Of a stretch of 64,000 nucleotides of DNA, positions 45,283 through 54,675 are shown piece by piece. Origin of the DNA: Fusibacter bizertensis (GTDB lineage: Bacteria; Bacillota; Clostridia; Peptostreptococcales; Acidaminobacteraceae). Location: positions 496,001 to 560,000 of the forward strand of contig NZ_JARYZI010000001.1 of the NCBI RefSeq assembly GCF_029914245.1, read 5' to 3'. Position 1 is the first letter of the stretch. Each line of letters starts with the position of its first letter. The notes under the pieces are model-generated. The model saw only the letters and a list, made by a program, of their open reading frames with translations. It did not search any database and had not been told where the DNA came from. Position numbers and translations under genes: made by a program.

Positions 45283-47340
45283 TCATAGAATTCGCTTAAA
45301 TTTCCGTTCTATTTCACTCAGTGAAAAACTGATGATGATGGGCCTCCCATGAGGGCATGTGTAAGGTGAGTTCAATCCCTTAAGTGAATCCACAAGTGCC
45401 ATACGTTCATCCTCGTGGATTGCATCATGTGCTTTAATCGCTGCTTTGCATGCTTTTTCCGCAATCTGATGCTTAAAATGATCATCGACATGTTCTTTAG
45501 CGTTTTCAAATACTGAAGCAACCATATCTTTTGCCTGGGAAAATGAAAGCATCGATGGAATCTCACGCATTACTACCCCGTCATCGCCAAAGGCCTCTAT
45601 CATAAATCCCATATCGTGAAGCAAGGGCTTAACTTCGTTTAAACGTGTCATTTCAATCTTGCTTAAACTGATGATCTCTGGCATTAAAAGCATCTGTGAC
45701 TGAACATTACTGCTTTCAAAAGCAGCCATAAACGCTTCAAAGAGAATTTTCTCATGTGCTGCGTGTTGATCTATCAGATACAAACTTTTGTCTTTTTCAT
45801 AGAGTAAATAAGTGTTGTTAAACACACCAACATACTGAAGTCCATCATAAATCGTGTGACGTGCGCCTTCTTCTACATCAAGTGGTACAGGCTGTTCAAG
45901 GACTATAGAAGCTTCCTCTAAAGTAGCAGTTGCAAAGTTCGTAAGTGTAGAAAAATCAAACGATTTTGGCACTGATTTATGTGCGGCGTTATGTGATGGA
46001 TTTAGTGCTGGATTTAGTGCTGAGTTATGCGATGCATTTTGTACTGAATTGTAAGCCGGCTTTTCTGAGTGATATTCTGACTTTACCGAGTTCAGTTCTG
46101 GCTTTGCCGAGTTCTCATCTGGCTTTGTCGAATTTACCTGTGGCTGCACAGATTGTGAAGTCGCCTCAAATTGTGAAGCCGACTCAGATTGTGAAACAGT
46201 CTCAGGTTGCGATGCATTTTTAGGTAGCTCTGTCACCTTTGTACTTTCACTTTGAAGTTCAAGTTGCTTAACCTTCTCTTCTTGAGTCGGTGCAGTTTTC
46301 ATTGAAAAAACCTCGCGCTCTTTGAAAGTAACTTTTGGTACTTGGTCATAGAGGTTAAATGCTTTTTTCAGTGCACTAAACACAAACTGTTTGATTAACC
46401 CATCATCATGAAACTTGATTTCAGTCTTTGCAGGGTGGATGTTGACGTCTATCTCACTCGGTGGAATCTCTAAGAATAATACACAAGCAGGAAAGCGATT
46501 GTTCATCATATAAGGCTTATAAGCCATATGAATCACTTCTTTGATAAGGTCGCTTTTGACATATCTGCCATTTACAAATAATAGCTGTTGCGCTCTTGTC
46601 CCTTTTGTATAATCAAATCTTGAGATAAATCCATTTAATTGAAGCTTATCTTGTCGGTCGGAAATCTCATACATGCCTTTGACCATGTTTTGATCAAAGA
46701 CGGCAAAGATTGCATTTACGAGGCTACCTTTTCCTTGTGTATGAAAGATCATTTTGTCATCTGAGCTGTACTTTATCGTAACTTCTGGATGAGAAAGCGC
46801 CAAAAATCCCATGAGTTCAGTGATAGAACGTCCTTCTGCCATATCACTTTTGAGAAACTTAAGTCTCGCTGGTGTATTGTAAAACAAGTCGTTGACGATA
46901 ATTGTCGTCCCTTTTGAAGTGCCCACCTCAGAGATTTTCTGGATGGTACCACCTGCAGCCTGTACTTTTCGACCAGAGTTTTCCCCCTCTCGAAGTGTGA
47001 TGAGCTCTACAGTTGAAACGGCACATATACTGGCAAGTGCCTCACCTCTAAATCCTAGAGAAGCTGTTGCATAAAGGTCTTCTATACTTCTGATTTTACT
47101 GGTTGCATGACGTTCAAATACCAGTGATAAGTCCTCATAGTTGATGCCTCGTCCATTATCACTGACTTTGATATAACTCTTGCCACCTTTTTTGATGTCT
47201 ACGATAATCTCAGTTGCACCAGCATCTATTGCATTTTCAACAAGCTCTTTGATCACCATGGCAGGGCGTTCTACAACCTCGCCAGCGGCGATTTTGCTTG
47301 CGGTTCTTTCATCTAATTTCAGTATGCGATTGTCTTCCAT
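45283..47340 (-). CDS. mutL: DNA mismatch repair protein MutL
   Basis: 685 residues. The GHKL ATPase (1-330) shows ERPAMVIKELVENAIDAGAT, DNGRGI, GFRGEALASI and the GTTIIVNDLFYNTPARLKF loop. The C-terminal dimerisation/endonuclease domain (about 480-685) has DQHAAHEKILFE (the DQHA...E metal motif of endonucleolytic MutL), ACKAAIKAHD and CPHGRP, so it should nick the new strand. The linker between (about 355-465) is unusually repetitive, Ser/Asn/Gln/Pro/Glu-rich. It follows mutS by 68 bases in the same operon. Confidence 0.95.
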   Translation of the reverse strand: MEDNRILKLDERTASKIAAGEVVERPAMVIKELVENAIDAGATEIIVDIKKGGKSYIKVSDNGRGINYEDLSLVFERHATSKIRSIEDLYATASLGFRGEALASICAVSTVELITLREGENSGRKVQAAGGTIQKISEVGTSKGTTIIVNDLFYNTPARLKFLKSDMAEGRSITELMGFLALSHPEVTIKYSSDDKMIFHTQGKGSLVNAIFAVFDQNMVKGMYEISDRQDKLQLNGFISRFDYTKGTRAQQLLFVNGRYVKSDLIKEVIHMAYKPYMMNNRFPACVLFLEIPPSEIDVNIHPAKTEIKFHDDGLIKQFVFSALKKAFNLYDQVPKVTFKEREVFSMKTAPTQEEKVKQLELQSESTKVTELPKNASQPETVSQSESASQFEATSQSVQPQVNSTKPDENSAKPELNSVKSEYHSEKPAYNSVQNASHNSALNPALNPSHNAAHKSVPKSFDFSTLTNFATATLEEASIVLEQPVPLDVEEGARHTIYDGLQYVGVFNNTYLLYEKDKSLYLIDQHAAHEKILFEAFMAAFESSNVQSQMLLMPEIISLSKIEMTRLNEVKPLLHDMGFMIEAFGDDGVVMREIPSMLSFSQAKDMVASVFENAKEHVDDHFKHQIAEKACKAAIKAHDAIHEDERMALVDSLKGLNSPYTCPHGRPIIISFSLSEIERKFKRIL
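45985..46230 (-). repeat. Repetitive low-complexity linker in mutL
   Basis: Imperfect in-frame repeats code for units such as ALNPALNPSHNAAH, ENSAKPELNSVKS and TVSQSESASQ. Units are roughly 12-27 bp and maintain the frame. The DNA resembles the coding minisatellites in pflA and the nucleotidyltransferase gene. Confidence 0.7.
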
Positions 47341-47408
47341 AGCCCCTCCTTTGAAAGCATCGTTGTGTTTTCTTGGTAATTCTTTCAGTTACGACTCAAT
47401 CACGCATC

Positions 47409-50051
47409 CTATTTCTCTTTAAATTGACTGATGATGTTGTAAAGTGCGTTCATGGCTTCGATAGGTGTCATCTGCTCTACTTCTAGTTTGGAAAGGTAGT
47501 GATAGAGTCCTTCTGAAACAGAATAATCACCATATTTTACTTTTCCATCTGTTTGAGGCTGTGCTTTGCCATCTTCCATCTCAAGGCCTTGAAGGTTTTG
47601 AATGTTGTTGTTGATGTCATTGACTTCAAGTTTTGAAAGGATGTGTTTCGCACGCTCTATGACAGGTTCAGGCACTCCTGCGAGTTTTGCCACTTGTATA
47701 CCAAAACTTTGATTTGCCCCACCACGCTCTATTTTTCTAAGGAAGATGATATCATCTCTCGACTCTTTTACTGCGATACGGAAGTTACATACCCCATCGA
47801 TCTTGCCCTCAAGTTCGGTGAGTTCATGGTAATGGGTTGCAAACATGGTCTTAGCATGGATACCAGACCCTTGACTAAGGTATTCTACAACGCTCCAAGC
47901 GATGGAGAGTCCATCGTAAGTGCTCGTTCCTCTACCGATCTCGTCAAGAATGATCAACGATTTTGAAGTTGCATTGTTGAGGATGTTGGCAAGTTCATTC
48001 ATCTCAACCATAAAGGTACTCTGGCCTTGTGAAAGGTCATCTGATGCGCCAACACGTGTGAAAATCCTGTCAACGACGCCTATCTCTGCTTTATCTGCTG
48101 GGACGAAACATCCTATCTGGGCGATCAAGGTAATCAGTGCCACTTGTCTCAGGTAAGTTGACTTACCCGCCATGTTCGGTCCTGTGATGATATAAAATTT
48201 ATGTGCCTTTTGATCAAGTAGCGTATCATTTGGTACAAATGGCGTTTCATTAAAGATGCGCTCAATCACTGGATGACGTCCATTTTTGATCTGAATGGTA
48301 TCTTTATTGTTGACTTTCGGTTTCACAAAACCATAGCGGTAACTACACTCTGCAAAGGATAAAAGGGCATCAAGTGACGCAATAGCTCTCGCAGTTGTTT
48401 GTATACGGTCTACATGTACCATAATATTTTGTTTAAGCTGTGCAAATAGCTCTTGTTCAAGGCGCACGATTTTTTCTTCTGCACCAAGCACGGTTTCCTC
48501 TAGTTGCTTAAGCTCTGGGGTGATATAGCGCTCTGCATTGGCAAGTGTTTGCTTACGGATGTATTCTTCAGGGGCATTTTTTGAACTGCCTTTTGAAATC
48601 TCAATATAATAACCAAATACTTTGTTAAAGCCTATCTTAAGGGTTTTAATTCCCGTTCTTTCACGTTCTTTGCTCTCAATATCCAGTATCCAGCCTTTGC
48701 CGTTGGCAATGGCGTCTCTAAGATTTGCGATCTCTGGATGGAAGTCCGTCTTAATGACGCCACCATCTTTGACGCTATATGGCGGCTCTTCTACTACACT
48801 TTCGTCTATAAGCTGATAAATATCTTTCAGTGAATCGATGTCTTCGTTGATGGTTTGAAAATCACCCTCTTCTAAGGTATCGATACACCCTTTGATATCA
48901 GGCAATACTGAGATGGACTGTTTAAGTGCCACAAGGTCTCTTGGGTTGATGCTGCCATAGACGAGTTTAGAGGTTAACCTTTCAAGGTCGTAGATCTGTT
49001 TAAGGTGTGTACGAAGGTCACTGCGTAGTAAGAGATCATCTACCAAAACTTCAACTGTGTTCAGTCTTTTGTGAATGGCTTCTATATCTATGAGTGGCTC
49101 TTCTACCCATGCTTTAAGGCGTCTTGCTCCCATGGCTGTGCACGTTTTATCCAGCACCCATAAAAGGCTTCCTTTTTTATCTTTGGTGCGCATGGTTTCC
49201 ACGAGCTCTAGGTTACGTCTGGTGAATTTGTCCAAAACCATAAACCGCGAGTGGTTGTAGATGTCGATTTTGTTAAAGTGGTTAAGGGGTACTTTAGCGG
49301 TCTCTTCTACATAGGCAAGCAGTGCACCAGAGGCGCAGAGGATCGCAGAATCATCCGCAAATCCAAGGCTCTCGATAGAAAACACGTTTAAAACGCGCTC
49401 GATGATGCGCTTGCCTGCATGTGGCTGAAAAGCATGATCCATAAACGGCGTCAGTGTGATGCCTTGTGCCTCAATGGTTTTGATCATATCAGGTGCTAAA
49501 GTATGTTTATCCGAAATGACAATTTCGCTAGGTTCTATCTTGATGATCTCGTCGATGAGTTTTTCTGGGTCGTGTAGCTCGGTGGTTTTCATCACCCCCG
49601 TAGTGATATCACAGTAGGCGATAGCATAAGTGTTTTCAAGCTTTGTAAGTGACGCCACATAGTTGTAATTGCCCTCGTCTAGCATCTCAGGATCTGTGAT
49701 GGTTCCCGGTGTGATGATGCGCACAACTTCACGTTTGACTAGGCCCTTGGCAAGTGCAGGATCTTCTGTCTGTTCACAGATGGCAATCTTGATGCCCTTG
49801 TCTACGAGTTTTTTGATATAGCCATCTACCGCATGATATGGCACACCACAAAGTGGGGCTTTTTCTTCAAGACCACAGTTGCGTGCTGTCAGTGTGATTT
49901 CCAGTTCTCTTGATGCCCGTACAGCATCATCAAAAAACATCTCATAAAAATCGCCCAAACGATAAAATAGGATATAATCCATGTAGTTCTCTTTAATTTC
50001 AAAGTATTGGCGCATCATGGGCGTCAACTTGGATCTATCTATGTTCATCAT
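47409..50051 (-). CDS. mutS: DNA mismatch repair protein MutS
   Basis: 880 residues, full length. It recognises mismatches and recruits MutL. The mismatch-binding domain has the Phe-x-Glu wedge region near the start (LGDFYEMFFDDA). The core and clamp domains follow. The ATPase has Walker A GPNMAGKSTYLRQ, the DDLSQGQSTFMVEM signature, LIILDEIGRGTSTYDG Walker B, and a C-terminal helix-turn-helix ending before a short beta-clamp-like tail. AGGAAGG precedes the double ATG by five bases. Downstream of miaB by 67 bases. Confidence 0.97.
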   Translation of the reverse strand: MMNIDRSKLTPMMRQYFEIKENYMDYILFYRLGDFYEMFFDDAVRASRELEITLTARNCGLEEKAPLCGVPYHAVDGYIKKLVDKGIKIAICEQTEDPALAKGLVKREVVRIITPGTITDPEMLDEGNYNYVASLTKLENTYAIAYCDITTGVMKTTELHDPEKLIDEIIKIEPSEIVISDKHTLAPDMIKTIEAQGITLTPFMDHAFQPHAGKRIIERVLNVFSIESLGFADDSAILCASGALLAYVEETAKVPLNHFNKIDIYNHSRFMVLDKFTRRNLELVETMRTKDKKGSLLWVLDKTCTAMGARRLKAWVEEPLIDIEAIHKRLNTVEVLVDDLLLRSDLRTHLKQIYDLERLTSKLVYGSINPRDLVALKQSISVLPDIKGCIDTLEEGDFQTINEDIDSLKDIYQLIDESVVEEPPYSVKDGGVIKTDFHPEIANLRDAIANGKGWILDIESKERERTGIKTLKIGFNKVFGYYIEISKGSSKNAPEEYIRKQTLANAERYITPELKQLEETVLGAEEKIVRLEQELFAQLKQNIMVHVDRIQTTARAIASLDALLSFAECSYRYGFVKPKVNNKDTIQIKNGRHPVIERIFNETPFVPNDTLLDQKAHKFYIITGPNMAGKSTYLRQVALITLIAQIGCFVPADKAEIGVVDRIFTRVGASDDLSQGQSTFMVEMNELANILNNATSKSLIILDEIGRGTSTYDGLSIAWSVVEYLSQGSGIHAKTMFATHYHELTELEGKIDGVCNFRIAVKESRDDIIFLRKIERGGANQSFGIQVAKLAGVPEPVIERAKHILSKLEVNDINNNIQNLQGLEMEDGKAQPQTDGKVKYGDYSVSEGLYHYLSKLEVEQMTPIEAMNALYNIISQFKEK

Positions 50052-50118
50052 ATTTGCCTTCCTCGTTTTTTAGAGTTTAAATTCGTTTTGAATTAGTATG
50101 ATAAAGTTACATTAAATC

Positions 50119-51564
50119 TTAGCGAATAACCTCAACCACTTCACCATATAGCGAGAAGTTCTTAGGTCTAGTGATTCTCACATTGACGAGTTTGCCGATC
50201 AGTTCAGGGGCACCTTCAAATGTCACGGTGTAGTTGTTGCGCGTTCTACCCATTAGGACTTCTTTTGAACTTTTAGAAAAGTCCTCTACAAGCACCTCAA
50301 CTATTTTACCGTCCATGGTGCTGAGTTTTTCAGTGATCATAGGGTTTAGGACCTTTAACAGTTCACTGATACGTGCATGTTTCACGTCGTCTGGCACTTG
50401 GTCTTCATATTTCGCAGCTGGCGTTCCCGTTCTTATAGAATACAGGTAAGTGAACGCTGCATTGTACCCAACTGTTTTGATCAGTTCCATGGTATCAGTG
50501 AAGTCTTCATCTGTCTCACCAGGAAAACCCAAGATCAAGTCAGTAGTAATACCTAAATCAGGCATCAAGGCTTTTGCCCGGCTGATGATATCGAGGTACT
50601 GCTCTCTTGTGTACTTTCTGTTCATGCGCTTAAGGACTGCATTACTGCCTGCTTGTACTGGTAAATGTAGGTACTCGCACACTTTATCGCTAGCAGCCAT
50701 GGTGTCGATGAGCTTTTGTGATAAGTCTTTTGGATGTGAAGTCATAAAGCGGATACGCTCAAGTCCTTCGATCTCGTTAACTGCTTTGAGTAAATCTGCA
50801 AAATCAACTGGCTCATCAAATGTTTTACCATATGAGTTGACATTTTGTCCTAGTAACATCACTTCTTTTGTACCTGTCTGTACAAGACTGCGTACCTCTT
50901 CTATAATGTCCTCAAACTTTCGGCTACGTTCTCTGCCTCTGGTATAAGGAACGATACAGTATGAGCAAAAATTGTCACAGCCGTACATGATATTGACATA
51001 AGCTTTGATTTCTTTCTTTCTATTTGACTTAAGACCTTCGATTACATCGCCTTCTGATTCCCATACTTCTACAACTTGGTGCGTTGCAGTTAGTGTTTCC
51101 TCTAAAAGTGCTGGAAAATTATGAAGGTTGTGTGTGCCAAATACAAGGTCGACGTATTTGTATTTCTTTTTAATTTCAGCAACGATGTGAGGTTGCTGCA
51201 TCATACAGCCACAAACTGCCAAGATCAAATCAGGTCTCGTCTCTTTTAGCTTTTTCACGTGACCAAGGTTTCCATATACTTTGAACTCTGCGTTTTCTCT
51301 GACACAGCAAGTGTTGAAGATAATGAGGTCAGCATCTTCAAACTTCTTCGTCAAGTCATACCCCATATCCATGAGCATCGCATTGAGCTTTTCTGAGTCG
51401 TGCTCGTTCATCTGACAACCATACGTGATCGTAATGGCTTTCTTTTTATGTTGTAACTCTGTATAATGCGCATCGTTTATATCTTTAATTGCGCGTATGT
51501 GTTCATCATTTTTAGTGAGTATTGATTCCATTGATTCAATTTCAAACGTTTCTCTCTTAGACAT
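50119..51564 (-). CDS. miaB: tRNA-2-methylthio-N6-dimethylallyladenosine synthase
   Basis: 481 residues. A radical SAM enzyme that methylthiolates i6A37 in tRNA, acting after MiaA. The N-terminal domain carries three cluster cysteines (TYGCQMN, NTCCVRENAE, VCGCMMQ). The radical SAM motif is YGCDNFCSYCIVPYTRGRERS, and a TRAM RNA-binding domain ends the protein (GRTRNNYTVTFEG to VRITRPKNFSLYG). An N-terminal extension of about 35 residues is common in Firmicutes. AGGAG lies before the ATG. A structured leader element sits upstream (51623-51678). Confidence 0.96.
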   Translation of the reverse strand: MSKRETFEIESMESILTKNDEHIRAIKDINDAHYTELQHKKKAITITYGCQMNEHDSEKLNAMLMDMGYDLTKKFEDADLIIFNTCCVRENAEFKVYGNLGHVKKLKETRPDLILAVCGCMMQQPHIVAEIKKKYKYVDLVFGTHNLHNFPALLEETLTATHQVVEVWESEGDVIEGLKSNRKKEIKAYVNIMYGCDNFCSYCIVPYTRGRERSRKFEDIIEEVRSLVQTGTKEVMLLGQNVNSYGKTFDEPVDFADLLKAVNEIEGLERIRFMTSHPKDLSQKLIDTMAASDKVCEYLHLPVQAGSNAVLKRMNRKYTREQYLDIISRAKALMPDLGITTDLILGFPGETDEDFTDTMELIKTVGYNAAFTYLYSIRTGTPAAKYEDQVPDDVKHARISELLKVLNPMITEKLSTMDGKIVEVLVEDFSKSSKEVLMGRTRNNYTVTFEGAPELIGKLVNVRITRPKNFSLYGEVVEVIR

Positions 51565-51622
51565 TTTTTCTCCTAACCGCTTTCTAATTGCCTATGCTAT
51601 ATGCACAAGCTTTCCTCATTAT

Positions 51623-51678
51623 AAAAAAACTTCGGACCTTGCGTCCTTAGTTTATGTCACAAATAAGTTGTGACTTTA
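51623..51678 (-). promoter_or_regulatory. Two-hairpin terminator-like element upstream of miaB
   Basis: Minus strand: GTCACAAC..TTGTGAC hairpin, then AAACT-AA-GGAC-GCAA-GGTCC-GA-AGTTT hairpin and T7. It is the same length (56 nt) as, and closely alignable with, the ZTP expression platform at 34645-34700. The stem bases differ but stay paired. It could attenuate miaB transcription or be a stand-alone terminator. A further AAATGGC/GCCATTT hairpin lies just upstream. Confidence 0.6.
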
Positions 51679-51714
51679 AAAATGGCTTTGCCATTTATCC
51701 ACTTTGTTAACACG

Positions 51715-51739
51715 AAAAAAAAGGGGAAAATTTCCCCTT
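51715..51739 (-). terminator. Terminator after the LRR-transglutaminase gene
   Basis: AAGGGGAAA/TTTCCCCTT stem (51721-51739) followed by T8 on the minus strand. It isolates this gene from miaB. Confidence 0.8.
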
Positions 51740-51835
51740 CTAATTATAACAATTTTCACTTTGAAAACAAACCATTAATTTGTGAACAGTTATTTTAACA
51801 AATTATTCATTAAATACTTATCAACGATTAATTTT

Positions 51836-53473
51836 TTACCATCTATGATTTATTCGAAATGTTTCATCGCTCATATTAAAGTACTTTGTTCTTGGTGTTG
51901 ATGGACCTCTATCCGGAACAGGATCGTCCCAAGTTACATCTAAATTATACCAGACACCATCAATTAGTACTCTATTCCATGCATGTGATTCCCAAAAGGT
52001 ACTTGATTTTGCTGCCCCAGTTACAATCTCCGCTTCAATATCTGCAAGTGTCAATAATAGCAAAGTTGCTTTCGCATAACCATCACATACACCTACACCA
52101 TACAAAATAACGCCATATGCCTCGTGTGAATCAACCGGGATCGTATAATTTTTATAGTTTTCAATATCGTATTTTGTATTCAACACAATATAATCATGTA
52201 TAGCTTTCTCTTTTTCTAAATCAGACATATTATCTCTAATAATATTTTTCAATATAATTTTAGCTTGATCGATCGCCAACTGTTGCATGCTGAAATCGAC
52301 TTCCAAATATGGTAGCATGCCTATAATTGGTTTGTAATCCAAAATGTTGTTTCCGCCAAGATCTAAATTTTCCAGTTTTATTAAATTTTTAAGTGGACTA
52401 ATATCTGTAATTTTATTATAACTTAAATCAGCCCTCCTAAGTTTACTTAAATTTGTCAAATAAGAAAGATCAGAAACATCCGTATTTCTAATTCTGATAT
52501 CTGTTAAATTAGTTAAGTCTTTTAAAGGCTCGATGTCTGAAATTGGGCAATCAGTTATCCATAAATTAGTTAGATTTACAAGTGACTTAAGATCAGAATA
52601 ATCAGTTACAGGACAATTGGTTAGACTTAACACATTCAACTCTGTTAGACTCGTTAGTGGGGACAAATCGCTAACTGGGCAATTATAAATATATAAATAT
52701 TTCAGATTAACAAGTCCTTTTAATGCGTCGATGTTTTCAACTGGCGATAAACTTATATTCAATTCCTCTAATTTTTTTAGATTCTTAATAGGTTCCAAGT
52801 CACTTACTTCCGTAACATGAATTGTTAAATCAACTAAATTTTCAAAATATTTTAAAGCTGAGATATCTACTAAATCTTCCATCGCTTCATCTATATACTT
52901 ATTTAAATTTAACTCCGTAATGTACCTAACATCATACTTAATTAAATCACCTGTCGGTTTATCAATTAAATTTCTGATATATTTTTCAAAAATTAAATCA
53001 TCAATAATAATTATGTCGTCATCATCGTTGTATATTGATATTGTTTTAGTAATTGCATCCCATTCAATATTTGCACCAAAGAACGTACTAATAAATCCAA
53101 TTGGTACAAAAATTTTGTTTTTAATAATTTGAGGGGGGATGCCTAAAAAATAAAAATCATCATCTTCAACTGCATACTCCATTCCAATATACATTATCAA
53201 TTCTCTATCTTTTTTATGTATGGATATCCTAGATAACTTCTCATCCATTTCAAAAGTTAGATGTAGCGATTCTGAAATAACGTTTAACGGGACTAGGACC
53301 CTATTGTTAACAATTACAGGGTCAACTTCAAATTCTAGCTTCTTGCCATTGACAATTACATTTATATCCTGAGTCAATGCAAATACAGGGATGCCAATTA
53401 CTATTGTTTCCAACAGAATTAAACAAATTAAAGATACTGTTATAAAATTAATAAATTTACTTTTTCTTTTCAA
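51836..53473 (-). CDS. Secreted leucine-rich-repeat protein with transglutaminase-like domain
   Basis: 545 residues from a TTG start at 53473, six bases after AAGGAG. A signal peptide (1-33) precedes a copper-amine-oxidase N-terminal stalk (about 35-150: INVIVNGKKLEFEVDPVIVN, RVLVPL, IEWD, TISIY). Eight or so short internalin-type repeats follow (about 185-385; LTNLTDIRIRNTDVSDLSYL is typical). The C-terminal transglutaminase/protease-like domain (about 400-545) has the triad in YGVGVCDGYAKA (Cys), ESHAWNRV (His) and YNLDVTWDD (Asp). It probably acts on cell-surface or extracellular protein. The gene is more AT-rich than its neighbours and monocistronic, consistent with an accessory gene. Confidence 0.85.
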   Translation of the reverse strand: MKRKSKFINFITVSLICLILLETIVIGIPVFALTQDINVIVNGKKLEFEVDPVIVNNRVLVPLNVISESLHLTFEMDEKLSRISIHKKDRELIMYIGMEYAVEDDDFYFLGIPPQIIKNKIFVPIGFISTFFGANIEWDAITKTISIYNDDDDIIIIDDLIFEKYIRNLIDKPTGDLIKYDVRYITELNLNKYIDEAMEDLVDISALKYFENLVDLTIHVTEVSDLEPIKNLKKLEELNISLSPVENIDALKGLVNLKYLYIYNCPVSDLSPLTSLTELNVLSLTNCPVTDYSDLKSLVNLTNLWITDCPISDIEPLKDLTNLTDIRIRNTDVSDLSYLTNLSKLRRADLSYNKITDISPLKNLIKLENLDLGGNNILDYKPIIGMLPYLEVDFSMQQLAIDQAKIILKNIIRDNMSDLEKEKAIHDYIVLNTKYDIENYKNYTIPVDSHEAYGVILYGVGVCDGYAKATLLLLTLADIEAEIVTGAAKSSTFWESHAWNRVLIDGVWYNLDVTWDDPVPDRGPSTPRTKYFNMSDETFRINHRW

Positions 53474-53724
53474 TTATTTCTCCTTTTTTGATTGTTTTTA
53501 TACATCTATTTTGTAATTGTTATTATAATATAATCTAAATTGTAATTTGTCAATTATTCCATTCGTTAGATTTACATCATTCAAAATATATAATTTCAAT
53601 AATTATAATCAATAATCATAATTCAGCCACATTCTATTGATAAGATCCTTATAGGATATGGCATTTGGTCGTGGTGTAGAGTTAAAAGTTAAATACATGA
53701 AAAGGAGAATACAATGAAAAAATA

Positions 53725-54597
53725 ATGATAGTTTTATTAATGACAAGTCTAATCTTTGCTACTTCGGGAATTTCAGGTACAAACAGCTATGCAGGTATGA
53801 TGAACTCATCACAAAATAACGGTTATTTTCACGGTGGAATGATGGGAGGCGCTTATGGTCAAAATACTAACTTATCAAATAACACTGGTGACAAACTTGA
53901 TCTCAGTGTTTTAAAGCAAAATGTTGAACAGTATATTTCAAACTACAATGAAGAGCTTATGATTGGCGATATATTCATCTATGAAGACACCGATTATTAT
54001 TTTTCAATTATGGAAAGTGATACAGGTAGAGGTGCAATGGAACTTCTAGTGAATCCTTATACTGGTAACGTCTACCCTGAGTTTGGACCCAATATGATGT
54101 GGAATTTGAAATACAGCATGATGGGTACTGGCAGTATGATGGGACTAGGCAATAGCTCATATTTTGGTAACATGATGGGCAACGGCAATAACTCAAATTA
54201 TGATAATAAGTTGAACGTCGATCATAGAGCTTATTTTGACAACATGATGGGCTTTGGTAGTAACTATTTGTTTGGCAACATGATGGGTTTTTCAAATAGA
54301 TGGGCGAATATGCAAAGCTACGGTTTTGGCAACAACTTATTAGATGAGAAATACTTAAGCACTGATAGTACTTTAACACTTGATGATGCAAAAGTCTTTG
54401 CCGAAAAATATATTGCCTCAATTTATTCAGATGACTATACGATTGAAAATGATGCGCACTCATTTTATGGGTATTATACTTTTCACTTAGATAAAGATGG
54501 TACTACTGCAGGAATGTTAAGTGTCAATGGTCTAACGGGCACAGTTTGGTTTCATACTTGGCATGGAACGTTGATTGACACTGTTGAAAACGATTAA
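53725..54597 (+). CDS. Secreted Met/Gly-rich PepSY-like protein with apparent start-region frameshift
   Basis: The open frame from 53725 gives 290 residues: a hydrophobic export signal, GMM and NMMGxGN repeats (about 25-45 and 130-205), and two PepSY-like segments (about 55-120 and 215-288: LDDAKVFAEKYIASIYSDDY, VNGLTGTVWFHTWHGTLID). The Met-rich repeats could bind copper or silver. The ATG at 53714, ideally spaced (six bases) from AAAGGAG, reads Met-Lys-Lys-stop because the A run has six A's. One more A would give the classic signal start MKKIMIVLLMTSL in frame. The start at 53725 lies 17 bases from the ribosome binding site and lacks basic residues. This is a mutation, slippage site or sequence error. 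Confidence 0.7.
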   Translation: MIVLLMTSLIFATSGISGTNSYAGMMNSSQNNGYFHGGMMGGAYGQNTNLSNNTGDKLDLSVLKQNVEQYISNYNEELMIGDIFIYEDTDYYFSIMESDTGRGAMELLVNPYTGNVYPEFGPNMMWNLKYSMMGTGSMMGLGNSSYFGNMMGNGNNSNYDNKLNVDHRAYFDNMMGFGSNYLFGNMMGFSNRWANMQSYGFGNNLLDEKYLSTDSTLTLDDAKVFAEKYIASIYSDDYTIENDAHSFYGYYTFHLDKDGTTAGMLSVNGLTGTVWFHTWHGTLIDTVEND

Positions 54598-54609
54598 ATT
54601 ATAAAAATT

Positions 54610-54657
54610 AAAGCGTGCTAATCATCATCAACTTTGATGAATAGCACGCTTTTTTTG
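54610..54657 (+). terminator. Terminator after the PepSY-like gene
   Basis: AAAGCGTGCTA/TAGCACGCTTT stem (54610-54620 with 54642-54652) plus an inner CATC/GATG helix, followed by T7. It can also stop the convergent response-regulator gene, whose minus-strand T tract is weaker. Confidence 0.85.
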
Positions 54658-54675
54658 ACTAATTTTATAATAACT

